From the NCBI GenBank assembly GCA_016779825.1, contig JADHMX010000009.1:1-35344 (forward strand): a stretch of 35,344 nt of DNA, read 5' to 3'. The position numbers and the translations under genes are program-made. The stretch is from Synechococcus sp. BS301-5m-G53. GTDB taxonomy: Bacteria; Cyanobacteriota; Cyanobacteriia; PCC-6307; Cyanobiaceae. Shown here piece after piece: positions 33,915 through 35,344 of this stretch. How positions within the stretch are numbered: position 1 is the first letter of the stretch; each line of letters opens with the position of its first letter. The notes beneath the pieces are model-generated. The model searched no databases and was not told where the DNA came from. It saw only the letters and a program-made list of their open reading frames with translations.

Positions 33915-34833
33915 CTGGCCGTGGAGGGGCTGGCCCTGCCACTGGCGGGTCAGCGGCCCTGAAACGGGCCCCGCACTGCTGCTGTTGCACGGTTTTGGCG
34001 CTGCCAGCGGACACTGGCGCCACTGTGCACCGCAATTGGCTGAGCACGGATGGCGGGTTTACAGCCTCGATCTGCTGGGTTTCGGCCAGTCCGCTCAACC
34101 GGCGCGTCCGATGGACAACCGGCTCTGGGCCCTCCAGGTGTGTGCATTCCTCGATCAAGTGGTGCAAGGGCCAGCGGTGGTGATCGGCAACTCCCTGGGG
34201 GGCCTGACCGCGCTCACCGCCGCGGTGCTGCGGCCCGACAGGGTGCAAGCGGTGGTCGCCGCGCCGCTGCCGGACCCTGCCCTGATTCAACCGCTGCCGA
34301 AACGTCGAGCTCCCTGGCGACGGCGCTGGCAGCGGCGCCTGCTCTGGCTGGTGCTGCACCTGCTTCCGCTTGAGCTTGTGGTGCCCTTGATCGCGCGCAC
34401 TGGCTTGCTCAAAGCTGGGCTTCAGGGGGCCTACTGGCATTCGATCCAATCGGATCAAGAGCTGCAGCAGCTGATTGCCCGTCCTGCCCGGCGCCCCACA
34501 GCAGCCCAGGCCCTCCGGGGCATGAGTCTTGGCATGGCCAACCGTCCCAGAGGCGCCACAGCTCCCGCACTGCTCCAACAATTGCGATCACCGATGCTCC
34601 TGATCTGGGGGCGTCAGGATCGCTTTGTGCCCCTGGCGATCGGGGAATCCGTGGCCGCCAGTCATTCAGAACTCGAACTGCGCGTGCTGGATCGCTGCGG
34701 TCACTGCCCCCATGACGAAGCGCCCGATCGCTTCCTCGCTGTGTTGTTGCCCTGGCTGGACCGTAACTTGGGAGGACCAGACCGGCAGGGGACGACCAGC
34801 GGCGATGAAACACACCCTTTCGGTGGTGGTTGA
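33868..34833 (+). CDS. Alpha/beta fold hydrolase
   Basis: 321 aa. [16 protein letters not shown] is the oxyanion loop, [12 protein letters not shown] the nucleophile elbow with S109, WGRQDRFVP the acid and [13 protein letters not shown] the histidine, so the catalytic triad is complete. It resembles the haloalkane dehalogenase/epoxide hydrolase-like group and plant-type pheophytinase-like proteins; substrate unknown. The start is GTG 33868 with GAGG eight bases upstream (33856-33859). Its 5' end overlaps the divergent trm1 gene and its 3' end overlaps ilvH by 29 bases. Confidence 0.9.
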   Translation: MPPAAVQTAEWGVQSTWPWRGWPCHWRVSGPETGPALLLLHGFGAASGHWRHCAPQLAEHGWRVYSLDLLGFGQSAQPARPMDNRLWALQVCAFLDQVVQGPAVVIGNSLGGLTALTAAVLRPDRVQAVVAAPLPDPALIQPLPKRRAPWRRRWQRRLLWLVLHLLPLELVVPLIARTGLLKAGLQGAYWHSIQSDQELQQLIARPARRPTAAQALRGMSLGMANRPRGATAPALLQQLRSPMLLIWGRQDRFVPLAIGESVAASHSELELRVLDRCGHCPHDEAPDRFLAVLLPWLDRNLGGPDRQGTTSGDETHPFGGG

Positions 34834-35335
34834 AGACGAATCCGGCGCACTCAGCCGGATCGCAGGACTCTTCGCCCGACGCGGCTTCAACATCGACAGC
34901 CTGGCTGTCGGCCCAGCCGAGGCCGAAGGGCAGTCACGACTGACGATGGTTGTTGAGGGCGATGACCAGACGCTCCAGCAGATGACCAAACAGCTGGACA
35001 AACTGGTGAACGTGCTTCAGGTCCTCGACCTGACCCAGCGCCCGGCGGTGGAGCGGGAGCTGATGCTGCTCAAAGTTTCAGCAACGGCAGCGTCCCGGGG
35101 AGCCGTCATCGAACTCGTTCAGGTGTTCAGGGCCAAGGTTGTGGACGTGGCCGATGAAGCCTTGACCCTTGAAGTGGTGGGGGATCCCGGCAAACTGGTG
35201 GCCCTTGAACGGTTGATGGCCCCCTTCGGCATTCTCGAAATTGCCCGCACCGGAAAAGTGGCCCTCGAGCGGGCCTCAGGAGTGAACACGGAAATGCTCA
35301 AGGTGTCCCCCAGCCAAAGCCGGGTGCCGGCCTGA
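34805..35335 (+). CDS. ilvH: Acetolactate synthase small (regulatory) subunit
   Basis: 176 aa regulatory subunit that activates the catalytic IlvB/IlvI and confers valine feedback inhibition, in branched-chain amino acid synthesis. The N-terminal ACT domain is [19 protein letters not shown] through [17 protein letters not shown]; the C-terminal ACT-like half includes [16 protein letters not shown] and [19 protein letters not shown] 34805 lies within the 3' end of the hydrolase gene (29-base overlap, different frame). Full length; TGA at 35333. The catalytic subunit is not in the window. Also called ilvN. Confidence 0.96.
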   Translation: MKHTLSVVVEDESGALSRIAGLFARRGFNIDSLAVGPAEAEGQSRLTMVVEGDDQTLQQMTKQLDKLVNVLQVLDLTQRPAVERELMLLKVSATAASRGAVIELVQVFRAKVVDVADEALTLEVVGDPGKLVALERLMAPFGILEIARTGKVALERASGVNTEMLKVSPSQSRVPA

Positions 35336-35344
35336 GTTCACTCC

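Noticed and set aside
1-35344. tRNA, rRNA, CRISPR, IS or prophage elements
   Set aside because: No cloverleaf-like segment, regularly spaced repeat, transposase, integrase or structural phage gene was recognised by eye; short tRNAs or ncRNAs could still be missed without a covariance search.

Overview
The window looks like the chromosome of a marine picocyanobacterium, most likely a G+C-rich Synechococcus (subcluster 5.1 type). The main indications are petM and ycf39 side by side, a membrane delta-12-type desaturase, a three-part pnt transhydrogenase, an NTRC-type thioredoxin reductase-thioredoxin fusion, an IF-1 with a Gly/Arg-rich tail, and very tight gene packing. The species call rests on gene content and remembered family patterns, not on a search. 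No tRNA, rRNA, IS element, phage module or CRISPR array was recognised, and no gene-free stretch exceeds about 220 bases.

Layout. 1-5.7 kb: 3' end of homoserine dehydrogenase, a 57-aa unknown, a peptide-type ABC binding lipoprotein plus one permease (no ATPase in view), and a convergent DUF1400 alpha/beta hydrolase. 5.7-9.2 kb: an MFS transporter, then a visibly more A+T-rich pair, a sulfotransferase-like P-loop protein and a convergent secreted Cys-containing protein, which looks like accessory DNA. 9.2-19.8 kb: ychF, a membrane fusion protein, polA, cysS, two small genes, an NSS sodium symporter, dxr and a [2Fe-2S] ferredoxin-like gene. 19.8-21.1 kb: a structured leader and the fatty acid desaturase. 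21.1-25.1 kb, minus strand: pntAA-pntAB-pntB and a YheT-like hydrolase, all linked by TGATG overlaps. 25.1-28 kb: several unknown small genes and an SF2 helicase with no visible proper start. 28-30.5 kb: the NTRC gene, infA, a 30-codon membrane ORF and an RluE-like pseudouridine synthase. 30.5-33.9 kb, minus strand: trm1, petM, ycf39, a 71-aa unknown and an ArsM-like methyltransferase. 33.9-35.3 kb: an alpha/beta hydrolase overlapping ilvH.

Functional themes are amino-acid synthesis (hom, ilvH, cysS), photosynthetic redox and assembly (pnt, NTRC, petM, ycf39), lipid and isoprenoid metabolism (desaturase, dxr), and RNA modification or translation (trm1, rluE, infA, ychF). The observations most worth following are: the desaturase leader, where a hairpin can pair with the Shine-Dalgarno sequence; the helicase N terminus, encoded in a frame with no ATG, GTG or TTG; the tiny membrane ORF next to the pseudouridine synthase; the ArsM-like enzyme with Cys pairs at both ends; the A+T-rich sulfotransferase/secreted-protein pair; and the ferredoxin-like gene two bases after dxr.
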